Below are positions 51,088-60,021 of a stretch of 64,000 nucleotides of DNA, piece after piece. How positions within the stretch are numbered: the first letter of the stretch is position 1; each line of letters begins with the position of its first letter. The DNA lies in NCBI RefSeq assembly GCF_001956045.1, contig NZ_MRTH01000035.1, forward strand, positions 1 to 64,000, given 5' to 3'. The position numbers were made by a program, and so were the translations under genes. A model generated the notes under the pieces. The model saw only the letters and a list, made by a program, of their open reading frames with translations. It was not told the DNA's origin and made no database searches. The DNA comes from Paenibacillus sp. FSL H7-0331. Lineage in GTDB: Bacteria; Bacillota; Bacilli; Paenibacillales; NBRC-103111.

Positions 51088-52611
51088 ATGACCGATACGG
51101 TAATTTTGCTTTTTGGAGCAACTGGAGATTTGGCACGCCGCAAGCTATATCCTGCGATATACAGCCTTTACCGTGAACGTAAGCTTGGCGACCGCTTTGC
51201 CGTAATCGGTTTGGCACGCAGACCGCGGACGAATGAGCAATTCCGTGAAGATGTACATGAATCGATCAAGGAATTTGCACGCTATAATGTGACGAAGGAC
51301 GAACAGTGGGAATCCTTTGCCGAGCATTTTGAGTATATGTCGCTGGATACGAATAATGTCGAGGCTTTTAAAGAACTGAACGTTATGACTAACCGACTGG
51401 ATGCCAAGTTTGACATAGGCGGCAACAGGCTCTTCTTTCTGGCGCTTTCCCCTGAGCTGTTTGGCAACGTATCGTACAATTTGAAGGAAGGCGGATTACT
51501 GGAAACATCCGGTTGGGCACGTCTTGTTATCGAGAAGCCATTCGGTTATGACCTGCCATCTGCTGAAAAGCTTAATGGCCAGATCCGTGAAGTGTTTGAA
51601 GAGAAGGACGTCTATCGGATCGATCATTACCTCGGCAAGGAAATGGTGCAAAACATTAATGTGGTGCGGTTTGCCAACGCATTCTTCGAGCCGCTATGGA
51701 ACAATAAATATATTGCTAACATTCAAATTACGCTAAGTGAGACGGTTGGTGTTGAAAGCCGCGGCGGTTATTATGATCACTCCGGGGCACTGCGTGACAT
51801 GGGGCAGAACCATATGCTGCAGACGCTGGCTATGATAGCGATGGAACCGCCTAGCCGGCTGTCTCCGGAAGATATCCGTGATGAGAAGGTAAAGGTATTC
51901 CGCTCACTTCGCGGCTTCCAAACCGCATCAGAGGTACGCTCCAATACAGTCCGTGGTCAATATTCAGCAGGTACCATGAAGGGTTCTCAAGTATCCGGCT
52001 ATCGTCAGGAGGATTCGGTTAATCCTGAATCGACGACGGAAACCTTCTTCGCGGCAAGAGTATTTGTTGATAACTTCCGTTGGGCAGGCGTACCGTTCTA
52101 TATTCGTACAGGCAAAAGGCTGCCAGTCAAAACGACTGAGGTCGTGGTTGAATTCAAAAATGTTCCTAATAATGTGTATTTGTCTAAGAAACATAAGCTT
52201 GAACCTAACCTGCTCGTATTCCGAGTCAATCCGATGGAAGGCATCTATTTCAAAATGAATGCCAAACAACCGGGCTCGGAAGGCTCCATTCTGCCGATAT
52301 CGATGGATTTTTGCCAAAGCTGCCAGGTAGGCTTGAATACACCGGAAGCTTACGAGCGTCTGCTGTACGATGCTGCACGCGGCGATTCCACTTATTTCAC
52401 CCGTTGGGACGAGGTAGCATTGGCCTGGAAGTATGTCGATAAAATTGCTTCTGCATGGGCGGAGCGTACGGACAATTTGATGCTGTATCCAGCTGGAACG
52501 TGGGGCCCGGATCAAGCTCAGCAGCTGCTCTCAGAAGACGGCTTCAAGTGGTGGCCAGTAAATGGACAAGATGAAGGCGAAGTGGCTTGGGAAACAGCTT
52601 TAAGAAAATAA
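51088..52611 (+). CDS. zwf: glucose-6-phosphate 1-dehydrogenase
   Basis: A 507-residue enzyme that oxidises glucose-6-phosphate to 6-phosphogluconolactone with NADP+, entering the pentose phosphate pathway. The NADP-binding turn is LLFGATGDLARRKL at the start, the active-site signature is YRIDHYLGKE (about 177-186), and the substrate segment VIEKPFGYDL is present. Length is normal. The ribosome site before ATG 51088 is weak (AAGAGAGAATGATG). A clear terminator follows, so zwf is a single unit. The 6-phosphogluconate dehydrogenase and lactonase genes are not here. Confidence 0.96.
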   Translation: MTDTVILLFGATGDLARRKLYPAIYSLYRERKLGDRFAVIGLARRPRTNEQFREDVHESIKEFARYNVTKDEQWESFAEHFEYMSLDTNNVEAFKELNVMTNRLDAKFDIGGNRLFFLALSPELFGNVSYNLKEGGLLETSGWARLVIEKPFGYDLPSAEKLNGQIREVFEEKDVYRIDHYLGKEMVQNINVVRFANAFFEPLWNNKYIANIQITLSETVGVESRGGYYDHSGALRDMGQNHMLQTLAMIAMEPPSRLSPEDIRDEKVKVFRSLRGFQTASEVRSNTVRGQYSAGTMKGSQVSGYRQEDSVNPESTTETFFAARVFVDNFRWAGVPFYIRTGKRLPVKTTEVVVEFKNVPNNVYLSKKHKLEPNLLVFRVNPMEGIYFKMNAKQPGSEGSILPISMDFCQSCQVGLNTPEAYERLLYDAARGDSTYFTRWDEVALAWKYVDKIASAWAERTDNLMLYPAGTWGPDQAQQLLSEDGFKWWPVNGQDEGEVAWETALRK

Positions 52612-52646
52612 GCTCAGCACAGGTTGAATCATTCGCTTCTGCAGAA

Positions 52647-52680
52647 GGGTCCGTACTTTATCGGGTACGGGCCTTTTTTT
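52647..52680 (+). terminator. terminator after zwf
   Basis: GGGTCCGTAC pairs with GTACGGGCC around a short loop and runs into seven T. Confidence 0.9.
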
Positions 52681-52771
52681 GCTTACATACCCTCAAAAAG
52701 TGTACAGATACCTGTTATTCAAGATATAATATAAAGACATCATTTTGGAGACCATCAGGAGGTTAATAAAT

Positions 52772-53839
52772 ATGTCGCGTCGGGCTTTTATACGTTGGAT
52801 GCTCGGGCTTTTTGTGATGATTGGTGCAGCAACAACGGGCCTTATTTATTTGCTTCAGCGCTCCGTTAATTCACAGAGCGTCGTTAAGCATGCTGCTGAG
52901 CAGCCCCTGGCTGCACCGAAGCCCGAGACACCAGAGTCGAAGCCAGCGCCGATTAATGATAAAGAACCGCTGCTGTCGTTCATGATATTAAGCGATCTTC
53001 ACGTATCTGTCTACGATCCGGATACGATTAAACATTTGAAGGAAGCGTTTGATGATATCAAACAGTTCGAGTCACCTGTGGAGACCGTGCTGCTGACGGG
53101 AGACTTGACAGATTTTGGCGATCCGGATGGCTATAGGGAGCTGCAAAAGGTAATATCTGCTTACAAGCTGCCTCCGCTTAATGCTAATATGGGGAATCAC
53201 GATTATTACGATATTTGGATTGACAAGAAGGGTGCCTTCAATAAAGATACGGTGCCCAATGGCAAAACAGACTGGCAGGCACGCGAGCGGTTTCAGAAAT
53301 TTTTTGGCTTGCAGAAGCCTTACCATGCCGTTGAGATCAACGGTTTAACGATCCTGATGCTATCACAGGAAGCTTATGTTCAAGAGAAGCCTGAGGTTGG
53401 TGAGGGTGCCTGGTATTCCGATGAGCAGCTGGACTGGTTGAAGACGGAGCTGGCCAAGCACAAAGATGGCAAGCCGGTATTTGTCATGGTCCATCAGCCA
53501 TTACCGCCTATCGGCTCTGATGGCGGCAGCCATACGTTAATCCGTGCCAAGCTATTTCGCGAAATTTTAAAGCCGTATCCGAATGTGTTTGTGTTCTGCG
53601 GCCATCGTCATCAGGATTTTCAGAACGGCACCGAGCATTATGTGAAGGAGACTTTCCACTTTTTTCACAATTCCTCAGTGGGTCGTGTATTAAACCGCAA
53701 TTTTCAGAATGAAGGTAAGAATAAATCCCAAGGGCTTTATGTGCAGGTATATAAGGATCATGTGACGGTTCGAGGACGTGAGTTCAGTAATCGTACCTGG
53801 CTCAAAGAAGCGGATTGGAATTTAAAGCTGACTAAGTAA
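52772..53839 (+). CDS. metallophosphoesterase with Tat-like signal anchor
   Basis: A 355-residue calcineurin-like phosphoesterase. All metal motifs are present: LSDLHVS (D-x-H), LLTGDLTDFGD (G-D), MGNHDYYD (G-N-H-D), VMVHQPLP and VFCGHRHQDF (G-H-x-H). The N-terminus MSRRAFIRWMLGLFVMIG carries a twin-arginine motif S-R-R-x-F-I followed by a hydrophobic stretch, so it is probably exported by Tat or anchored outside the membrane. AGGAGG is nine bases before ATG 52772. It is followed 40 bases later by prfC. The substrate, perhaps a nucleotide or phosphodiester, is unknown. Confidence 0.92.
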   Translation: MSRRAFIRWMLGLFVMIGAATTGLIYLLQRSVNSQSVVKHAAEQPLAAPKPETPESKPAPINDKEPLLSFMILSDLHVSVYDPDTIKHLKEAFDDIKQFESPVETVLLTGDLTDFGDPDGYRELQKVISAYKLPPLNANMGNHDYYDIWIDKKGAFNKDTVPNGKTDWQARERFQKFFGLQKPYHAVEINGLTILMLSQEAYVQEKPEVGEGAWYSDEQLDWLKTELAKHKDGKPVFVMVHQPLPPIGSDGGSHTLIRAKLFREILKPYPNVFVFCGHRHQDFQNGTEHYVKETFHFFHNSSVGRVLNRNFQNEGKNKSQGLYVQVYKDHVTVRGREFSNRTWLKEADWNLKLTK

Positions 53840-53879
53840 ACAAATATTTAGTGATATGAAGGAAGGAACAATACAACCC

Positions 53880-55463
53880 ATGAGTATGAACATGCCACAG
53901 AAGATGCAAGAAGAAGTTGAGAAACGCCGCACCTTTGCGATTATTTCTCACCCGGATGCGGGTAAAACGACATTAACGGAGAAGCTGCTGCTGTTTGGAG
54001 GAGCGATTCGCTTGGCCGGTACGGTCAAAGGCCGCAAGGCAAGCAAGCACGCCACCTCGGACTGGATGGAAATTGAGAAGCAAAGAGGGATTTCTGTTAC
54101 ATCGAGCGTTATGCAGTTCGATTATGACGGACATCGCGTCAATATTCTGGATACACCGGGTCACCAGGATTTCTCTGAAGACACGTACCGGACATTAACC
54201 GCGGCTGACAGTGCCGTGATGCTGATCGATTCTGCCAAAGGGGTCGAGCTGCAAACGAAGAAGCTGTTTCAAGTGTGTCGTAAACGGGGAATCCCGATCT
54301 TTACATTCATTAATAAAATGGACCGCGAGGGACAAAACCCTTTTGAGCTGCTGGAGGAGCTGGAGCAGGTGCTTGGGATCAGATCCTACCCTATGAACTG
54401 GCCTATAGGCTCGGGCAAGCAGTTCCGTGGTGTCTATGATCGCCAGCAGACGCAGGTCGAGCTGTTTCAGGGCGACGATCATAAAATGATTGAAGTGCGC
54501 AAAGTAAGCGGCTATGAGGACCCACTGGTCAAAGAAATTGCAGGCGAGTTTTTCTACGATCAGCTGATTCAGGATCTGGAGCTGCTGGATGTAGCAGGCG
54601 ATCCGTTCGACTATGAAAAAGTGCAAAGTGGCGAATTGACCCCAGTGTTCTTCGGCAGTGCGATCAATAATTTTGGTGTACAAACCTTTCTGGAAAATTT
54701 TCTGGAGCTGGCACCTATTCCAACACCACGTAGAAGTACTCAAGGGGATATTGATCCGCTTAGCGAGCAATTCTCCGGCTATGTGTTTAAAATTCAGGCG
54801 AATATGAACCCTGCGCATCGGGACCGGATTGCTTTTCTGCGTATTTGCTCCGGTAAATTTGAGCGTGGGATGTCCGTGAAACACGTTCGTCCAGGCAAGG
54901 ACATCAAGCTGGCTCAACCGCAGCAGTTTCTGGCACAGGACCGCGATATTGTCGAGGAGGCGTATCCCGGCGATATTATCGGGCTGTTTGACCCGGGTAT
55001 TTTTCGAATTGGCGATACATTGTGTCAAGGCGGCAACTACGAGTTTGATGAGCTGCCGACCTTCTCACCTGAGTTATTTTCCAAGGTGACTGTCAAAAAT
55101 GCACTCAAACATAAGCAGTTTCAAAAGGGTATCGATCAGTTGACAGAGGAAGGCACTATTCAAGTATTCCGTACGATCGGCTTTGACGATATGATTCTCG
55201 GTGTAGTCGGCCAACTGCAATTTGAGGTATTGGAGTACCGGATGAAGGCAGAGTATGGGGTTGAGGTACAGCTGCAGCGGATGAACTTCCAGTTCGCACG
55301 TTGGATTGTAGATAAGGATGTCGATCCTGCCAAGTTCCGGATTAATTCACAGCTTGTGAAGGATAAGAAAAATAATTTCGTCGTGCTGTTTGAGAGTGAA
55401 TACGCGATGCGTTCGGCAATGGACAAAAATCCGACTGCGCAATTTTTGGAGAATGCTCCTTGA
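53880..55463 (+). CDS. prfC: peptide chain release factor 3
   Basis: A 527-residue translational GTPase that recycles RF1/RF2 from the ribosome. GTPase motifs: SHPDAGKTTLTEKLLL (P-loop), GISVTSSVMQF (switch I), DTPGHQDFSEDT (switch II), and NKMDREGQNP (N-K-x-D). The middle beta-barrel and C-terminal RF3 domain are intact, with RFNSQLVKD-like RINSQLVKDKKNNF near the end. I use ATG 53880 (AAGGAAGG about 12 upstream); an in-frame ATG at 53856 precedes that site. It lies between the phosphoesterase and a membrane protein gene on the same strand. Confidence 0.96.
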   Translation: MSMNMPQKMQEEVEKRRTFAIISHPDAGKTTLTEKLLLFGGAIRLAGTVKGRKASKHATSDWMEIEKQRGISVTSSVMQFDYDGHRVNILDTPGHQDFSEDTYRTLTAADSAVMLIDSAKGVELQTKKLFQVCRKRGIPIFTFINKMDREGQNPFELLEELEQVLGIRSYPMNWPIGSGKQFRGVYDRQQTQVELFQGDDHKMIEVRKVSGYEDPLVKEIAGEFFYDQLIQDLELLDVAGDPFDYEKVQSGELTPVFFGSAINNFGVQTFLENFLELAPIPTPRRSTQGDIDPLSEQFSGYVFKIQANMNPAHRDRIAFLRICSGKFERGMSVKHVRPGKDIKLAQPQQFLAQDRDIVEEAYPGDIIGLFDPGIFRIGDTLCQGGNYEFDELPTFSPELFSKVTVKNALKHKQFQKGIDQLTEEGTIQVFRTIGFDDMILGVVGQLQFEVLEYRMKAEYGVEVQLQRMNFQFARWIVDKDVDPAKFRINSQLVKDKKNNFVVLFESEYAMRSAMDKNPTAQFLENAP

Positions 55464-55522
55464 TCTCGATGTGCTAAGGCTTCGATATCTACCCTATACA
55501 ACGGTTAGGAGGGATGATCCAC

Positions 55523-56062
55523 ATGGAGCATTTGGGGCCTACATTGCTTATAATGGCATTGATTGCCTTTGGAATTTACCGTAGGTTGAAACGGACGATC
55601 GGTTTTCAGAAGCTGAACCGTAAACGGCTTATATTTCGTACGACGATTTTCGGTGTGTTAGGCTGCGTGTTTCTGTATGCAGGTCTGCTGCATCCTATTC
55701 ATTTTATTGCCGACGCGGTAGGCTTGGCTGTCGGGTTGATCCTTAGTTACTACGCTATCAAGCATATTCAGTTTGAAAAAAGAGACGATGCTTGGTACTA
55801 TCGCACCCATCTGTGGGTTGAGGTAACTTTAATTGTGCTGCTGCTGGGGCGGATTGTGTATCGACTGCTGGCCATGTACTACTTGAAGAGTGACTCGGGA
55901 ATGACCGGGGCAGCTGCAGCGCCGACACTGGAAAGCTATACGAAGGATCCGCTGACCGTAGGCATATTCTTTGTGTTGATTTCGTTCTATATCCGTTATT
56001 TTACTTACCTGCTCCGTAAGCAGAGGGAGCTGGTGGCGCCTGAATCGCATTTGACTTCATGA
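55523..56062 (+). CDS. five-helix membrane protein, CcdC-like
   Basis: A 179-residue membrane protein with about five helices (PTLLIMALIAFGIY; TTIFGVLGCVFLYAGLL; IADAVGLAVGLILSYYAI; VEVTLIVLLLGRIVYRLL; GIFFVLISFYIRYFTYLL). Size, the IYRRLKRTIGFQKL loop and the LYAGLLHP segment recall CcdC/DUF1453 proteins of Bacillales, but I am not certain. AGGAGG lies ten bases before ATG 55523; the ATG at 55514 touches that site. It follows prfC by 60 bases and ends at a hairpin. Confidence 0.7.
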   Translation: MEHLGPTLLIMALIAFGIYRRLKRTIGFQKLNRKRLIFRTTIFGVLGCVFLYAGLLHPIHFIADAVGLAVGLILSYYAIKHIQFEKRDDAWYYRTHLWVEVTLIVLLLGRIVYRLLAMYYLKSDSGMTGAAAAPTLESYTKDPLTVGIFFVLISFYIRYFTYLLRKQRELVAPESHLTS

Positions 56063-56111
56063 CGTTGGCTTATAAGCTAGCATGGCAGCTCCATAGAAAT
56101 TTAAATAGCAA

Positions 56112-56141
56112 GAATAAGCAGTCCCACAGGGGCTGCTTATT
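56112..56141 (+). terminator. terminator after the CcdC-like gene
   Basis: AATAAGCAGTCCC pairs with GGGGCTGCTTATT around ACA, then TTGCG. Confidence 0.75.
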
Positions 56142-56288
56142 TGCGTTGCGGTGGCTTGAGGAAAGGATCAGAGAAATTTAAAGCGCCCTTTCAAGTAGCG
56201 CCGTATGTGCATACAATAGGTTGAAAGTGGGAGATATTCACTTCATGTTTGTTACTGCTGAAGGAAGCTTGAAGAAAGGTGGAGCCGA

Positions 56289-57059
56289 ATGCGCAAAGTA
56301 AACTATAGTAGGCATATTGTAAGTAAATGGAGAAAAACAAGCGTGATGCTGCGTAATGCCAAGCTGCGTACTTATGTGCCCGTGACGAGAAAAATGACGC
56401 GTACCTCTCTGCACGACCTGTTAAATCAATATGGGATGGTCTATATCAAACCGGATAGTGGCACTTACGGCAACGGTGTTATGCGTGTGGAAAAGAGCTC
56501 TGTCACGGATGGGAAGCGTTACAAGTATCAGAATGGAGTGGTGAAAAAATCATTTTCCGACTTTGATAATCTTTACAATTCGATCCGAAAACGCACAAGA
56601 AAACGACTATATCTCGTACAGAAGGGCATCCATTTAACCAAATACCGGAATCGGCGTTTCGATATTCGGGTTATGGTTCAACAAACACCAAACAGGAACT
56701 GGGAAGCCACCGGTGTCATCGGCCGTGTAGCTCACCCGAAGAAAATCGTTACGAATGTTCATAATGGAGGTACGCTTAAACCGATAGGGACTCTGCTTTC
56801 CGCCTATGTATCCGGCACTGCGAAGAAAAAATATATTCACCGCTTACGAAAGCTTGGACTATCTACAGCACGTCAGCTTCACACGACCTATCGCGGACTG
56901 AAGGAAATCGGCCTGGACGTGGCATTGGATGATAAGCTGCACCCGTGGGTGCTCGAGGTGAATACTTCTCCCGATCCTTATATATTCAGACGTTTGAAGG
57001 ATAAGTCCATCTTCGGGAAAATTCGCAGATATGCAAGAGCGTATGGGAAACGACTATAG
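56289..57059 (+). CDS. YheC/YheD family endospore coat-associated protein (ATP-grasp)
   Basis: A 256-residue ATP-grasp protein of the YheC/YheD family of spore-coat-associated proteins. Typical segments are MVYIKPDSGTYGNGVMRVEK (lysine-containing nucleotide loop), FDIRVMVQQTPNRNWEATGV, GRVAHPKKIVTNVHNGG, and DLVEVNTSPDP-like VLEVNTSPDPYIFRRL. It is very basic overall. AAAGGTGGAG is about six bases before ATG 56289. Its stop codon overlaps that of the convergent yceI-type gene within a shared CTATAG palindrome. It is evidence that the organism makes endospores. Confidence 0.9.
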   Translation: MRKVNYSRHIVSKWRKTSVMLRNAKLRTYVPVTRKMTRTSLHDLLNQYGMVYIKPDSGTYGNGVMRVEKSSVTDGKRYKYQNGVVKKSFSDFDNLYNSIRKRTRKRLYLVQKGIHLTKYRNRRFDIRVMVQQTPNRNWEATGVIGRVAHPKKIVTNVHNGGTLKPIGTLLSAYVSGTAKKKYIHRLRKLGLSTARQLHTTYRGLKEIGLDVALDDKLHPWVLEVNTSPDPYIFRRLKDKSIFGKIRRYARAYGKRL

Positions 57060-57746
57060 CTTCAATACAAGTCTGAGCTGAACCGTCACATTATTTTGGG
57101 CCTCTAATAGAACCGTATGCGGGTTTTTCATACCATAATCGGCAAAGGTTACGACTGTACTGCCCTCCACATTCAAAGCACCTTGGCTGTATAAGGCTTC
57201 ACTGGTAAAGGTTACGTCCTTCGCGATGTCTTTGATTGTAAGAGTTCCGGTCATGGTGAATGAGACTTTGCTGCCTTCCTTCCACTCCTTAGGGAAGTTA
57301 TCAAAGGATTTCACGGTGAACTTGGCTTCCGGAAATTTAGCTGTGTTTAAGCTATCATTTCCTTTGACATGGTTGTCTCTTTGCGGATTACCTGATTGCA
57401 GCACGGTCGTATCGACGATGCCTTCTGCTTTCATGAGGTTCGGCTCAGCAGTATTGATGACCCATGTTCCCTTGACAGAGGCGCCTTCAATATTCACGGT
57501 TTCCTTGGAGGTCGTTACAGAGAGATACACTTTAGAAGCCGGCTGGATGGTCCATAACCCGTCCAGCTTGGCTGGTACAGCAGCTGTCATGCTGTTGGTG
57601 GGGACGGATGCAGAAGAAGTTGCGGCTGCAGGAATAACCTGTTGGATGGTAATGTGATTTCCGGCATAGTAGTCATAAGCGGCATAACCGCCACCTATTA
57701 GTACAGCCGCTACACCTAACGCAAGTACAGTTTTTCTTATATTCAT
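57054..57746 (-). CDS. YceI family lipid-binding protein, membrane-anchored
   Basis: A 230-residue protein with an N-terminal signal anchor (LALGVAAVLIGGGYAAYDYY, no lipobox Cys), a Thr/Ala/Ser linker and a C-terminal YceI beta-barrel domain that binds polyisoprenoid lipids. Segments are GLWTIQPASKVYLSV, ANPLM-like NTAEPNLMKAEGIVD, GNDSLNTAKFPEAKFTVKSF, and GTLTIKDIAKDVTF. AAAAGGAGG lies about eight bases before ATG 57746; the ATGs further upstream lack a ribosome site. It is probably extracytoplasmic. Single gene. Confidence 0.92.
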   Translation of the reverse strand: MNIRKTVLALGVAAVLIGGGYAAYDYYAGNHITIQQVIPAAATSSASVPTNSMTAAVPAKLDGLWTIQPASKVYLSVTTSKETVNIEGASVKGTWVINTAEPNLMKAEGIVDTTVLQSGNPQRDNHVKGNDSLNTAKFPEAKFTVKSFDNFPKEWKEGSKVSFTMTGTLTIKDIAKDVTFTSEALYSQGALNVEGSTVVTFADYGMKNPHTVLLEAQNNVTVQLRLVLKL

Positions 57747-58040
57747 GGGGAAGCCTCCTTTTACATATGAGCCGGCAGCCTGAAGTGGCATAACGGACAT
57801 CATTGCATTATAGAACTACATAAAGTAGTGTAGTTACTTAAAAAAATAACAGCACTGCAACACGGCAGAGTGTCAAGGGTCAAGCTTACTGGTGGAGAGC
57901 TGCTGCTTTCCAGTAGTATACAATTAAAAACTGAATGTTCGCTGAATGGGAACTGAGCATGAGCTTAAAGAGCTTGTACTGAGCAGAAGAGTCATGCAGT
58001 CTGCTGACCACATGGCTCTGTGAATACAATTGAATCCGGG
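57747..58040. other. intergenic region upstream of the YceI gene
   Basis: About 290 bases, no gene. TACTGG (57887-57892) and CCAGTA (57910-57915) form a short hairpin. I did not find a convincing terminator for the siderophore operon or a promoter for the yceI-type gene here. Confidence 0.35.
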
Positions 58041-58982
58041 TTACTTGGCAAACTTCTTCTCGGCATCATCAAGTGCCATTTTGGTACCAAGCGCGGAGTA
58101 ATCCAACCACGGTTGATCAGGAATCAGATAGACGTGTTGGGATTTTACAGCCTTGAGACCTTGCCAGATTGGATTGCTTTCAATTTGTTTGTATAATTTC
58201 TCGGCTCCATCTTCTCTGTTCACGATCACGAAGATTGCATCCGCATCATAGTCCGGTAATACCTCTTGAGAAATCACGTCAAACGCTTTGTCCTTGCTTA
58301 CTTTCTCGACGCCTTTGGCTGGCTTAAGGCCAAGGTCTTCATACAAGAGAGGACCCATAGGGCGTCTCGTTCCGAATACGCGCAGCTCCTTGGCAGTTAC
58401 ACGAACGGCCATTACGGTAGCGTCCTTGCCAAGCTTCGTATTGATCAGTCCTTTTACACGTTCTTTCTGGGCTTCGTAGTCTTTAATGAACGTTTCGGCT
58501 TCCTTATCACGATCGACTAGCTTACCGATTTTTTTCAGGTGATCCCGCCATGTGCCTTCATCAAGATCGAATACTACGCTCGGAGCGATTTTTTCGTATT
58601 TGGAAATATCTTTGCCAGCATATTGCTTATCCAGGTAAATGACATCAGGCTTCAATGACAAAATGGCTTCCATATCCGGCTCTGTAACTACACCGAGAGG
58701 CTTCGTATCTTTCAAACGGTCGGCTACGTGAGGCAGGAACGCTTTTAAATCGCCACCGATTACAGATCCGACCGGAGTAATACCGAGCGCGAGCAAATCA
58801 TTCGTTAAATGGATGGAAACCGAAGCGATCCTTGGTGCTTTGGCTGCTGTCTTGTCGTTAGCTGCTGCAGGGGCAGCAGCGGGTGCTGGCTGTGGTGCTG
58901 CTGTCTGAGGGGTCGGTTGAGCGCATGCGGAAACGGTAATCATCGATACGGCGCTTAACAGGATCATGAGTGTCTTTTTCAT
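58041..58982 (-). CDS. iron-siderophore ABC transporter substrate-binding lipoprotein
   Basis: A 313-residue lipoprotein with signal ITVSAC (Cys at about residue 20), an Ala/Pro-rich linker, and a FecB/FhuD-type periplasmic-binding fold (IASVSIHLTNDLLALGITPVG, EPDMEAILSLKPDVIYL, PIWQGLKAVKSQHVYLI). It captures a ferric siderophore and delivers it to the two FecCD permeases encoded immediately upstream. AAGGAGACC is before ATG. It is the third gene of the operon, 22 bases after the second permease. No ATPase gene is in the operon, so an ATPase from elsewhere (such as a FhuC/YusV type) must be shared. Confidence 0.94.
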   Translation of the reverse strand: MKKTLMILLSAVSMITVSACAQPTPQTAAPQPAPAAAPAAANDKTAAKAPRIASVSIHLTNDLLALGITPVGSVIGGDLKAFLPHVADRLKDTKPLGVVTEPDMEAILSLKPDVIYLDKQYAGKDISKYEKIAPSVVFDLDEGTWRDHLKKIGKLVDRDKEAETFIKDYEAQKERVKGLINTKLGKDATVMAVRVTAKELRVFGTRRPMGPLLYEDLGLKPAKGVEKVSKDKAFDVISQEVLPDYDADAIFVIVNREDGAEKLYKQIESNPIWQGLKAVKSQHVYLIPDQPWLDYSALGTKMALDDAEKKFAK

Positions 58983-59004
58983 AAGGTCTCCTTAAGATTG
59001 AGTT

Positions 59005-60021
59005 TTATTTGGATCTGGTAAGTAAATATAAGAAATACGGAGCACCGATTGCGGCGACTACAACTCCTGCAGGAATCGCATTCGGCTGAAATAAGGAGCG
59101 TCCTATCGTATCTGCAACGACCAGAATGACGAGCCCTATAAGACCTGCTATCGGTAAAAAGTGTTGGTGCATCGGTCCGACCAAACGACGTGCAAGATGA
59201 GGAGCAACCAAGCCGATAAAACCGATTCCTCCGGCCATCGCTACACTGGCGCTGGATAAAGCGACGGCAGTTGCCAACAGTAGTAATCGCTGCTTACGTA
59301 CGGCTGTTCCAATACCTGTGGCTACTTCATCTCCAAGCGAAAACGCATTTAGTGCTTGGGTCTGGAGGAAGCTGTAAGGAACAAATATGAGAATCCATGG
59401 AAGCAGGGCGTAGACGTGAATCCAATCCCGTCCCCAGACGTTACCAACCAGCCACCTTGCGGTGAATGCATAGGTCGTTTCGTCCAGTCGTAGCGATAAA
59501 AACAAAGTGATCGCACTGAAGCCCGCAGCTACTGCAATTCCTATTAATATGAGACGAATAGGCAGCAGACCTCTTTGGCGGTCATAAGCGAGCAGCACAA
59601 TCAGAAAGGCTGACAAAACACCACCTGTTAAAGTGAATAAAGGAATCAACAGAGCAGAGGCGTCCTTCATCGAATGAAAAAAACTGACGAAGGCAATAAG
59701 GCCAAAGGCAGCTCCAGCATGAAGCCCGAGAATACCGGGATCAGCAAGTGGATTGCGGGACAATCCTTGTAAAATAGCACCGGAAACACCTAATCCGATA
59801 CCAGCCAGCATCGTGATCAAAATCCGCGGCAGGCGATACTCGAACAAAACCAGCTTGTCATCGGGACTGCCATGGCCCAGAAAGGTTTGAATGACTTGAA
59901 GGGGAGCGAGCCGGATCGTTCCTGTGTTCAGGCTGATCAGGATGGCGCACAAGCCGATAATGAGCAGGATGATCCCGACCTGGATCGTTTTTTTGTTCCT
60001 GTTGGATACTTGCTGTTGCAT
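59005..60021 (-). CDS. FecCD-type siderophore ABC permease
   Basis: A 338-residue permease with about ten helices. Diagnostic segments are YRLPRILITMLAGIGLGVSGAILQGLSRNPLADPGILG and, near the end, GGIGFIGLVAPHLARRLVGPMHQHFLP, the FecCD coupling region. The start ATG follows directly on the stop codon of the upstream permease (TAGATG) with AGGAGGAGC just before. The two permeases form a heterodimer channel. Confidence 0.95.
   Translation of the reverse strand: MQQQVSNRNKKTIQVGIILLIIGLCAILISLNTGTIRLAPLQVIQTFLGHGSPDDKLVLFEYRLPRILITMLAGIGLGVSGAILQGLSRNPLADPGILGLHAGAAFGLIAFVSFFHSMKDASALLIPLFTLTGGVLSAFLIVLLAYDRQRGLLPIRLILIGIAVAAGFSAITLFLSLRLDETTYAFTARWLVGNVWGRDWIHVYALLPWILIFVPYSFLQTQALNAFSLGDEVATGIGTAVRKQRLLLLATAVALSSASVAMAGGIGFIGLVAPHLARRLVGPMHQHFLPIAGLIGLVILVVADTIGRSLFQPNAIPAGVVVAAIGAPYFLYLLTRSK

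Noticed and set aside
54195..55028. A 277-codon minus-strand frame inside prfC
   Set aside because: It is a shadow of prfC, whose GTPase motifs are intact.
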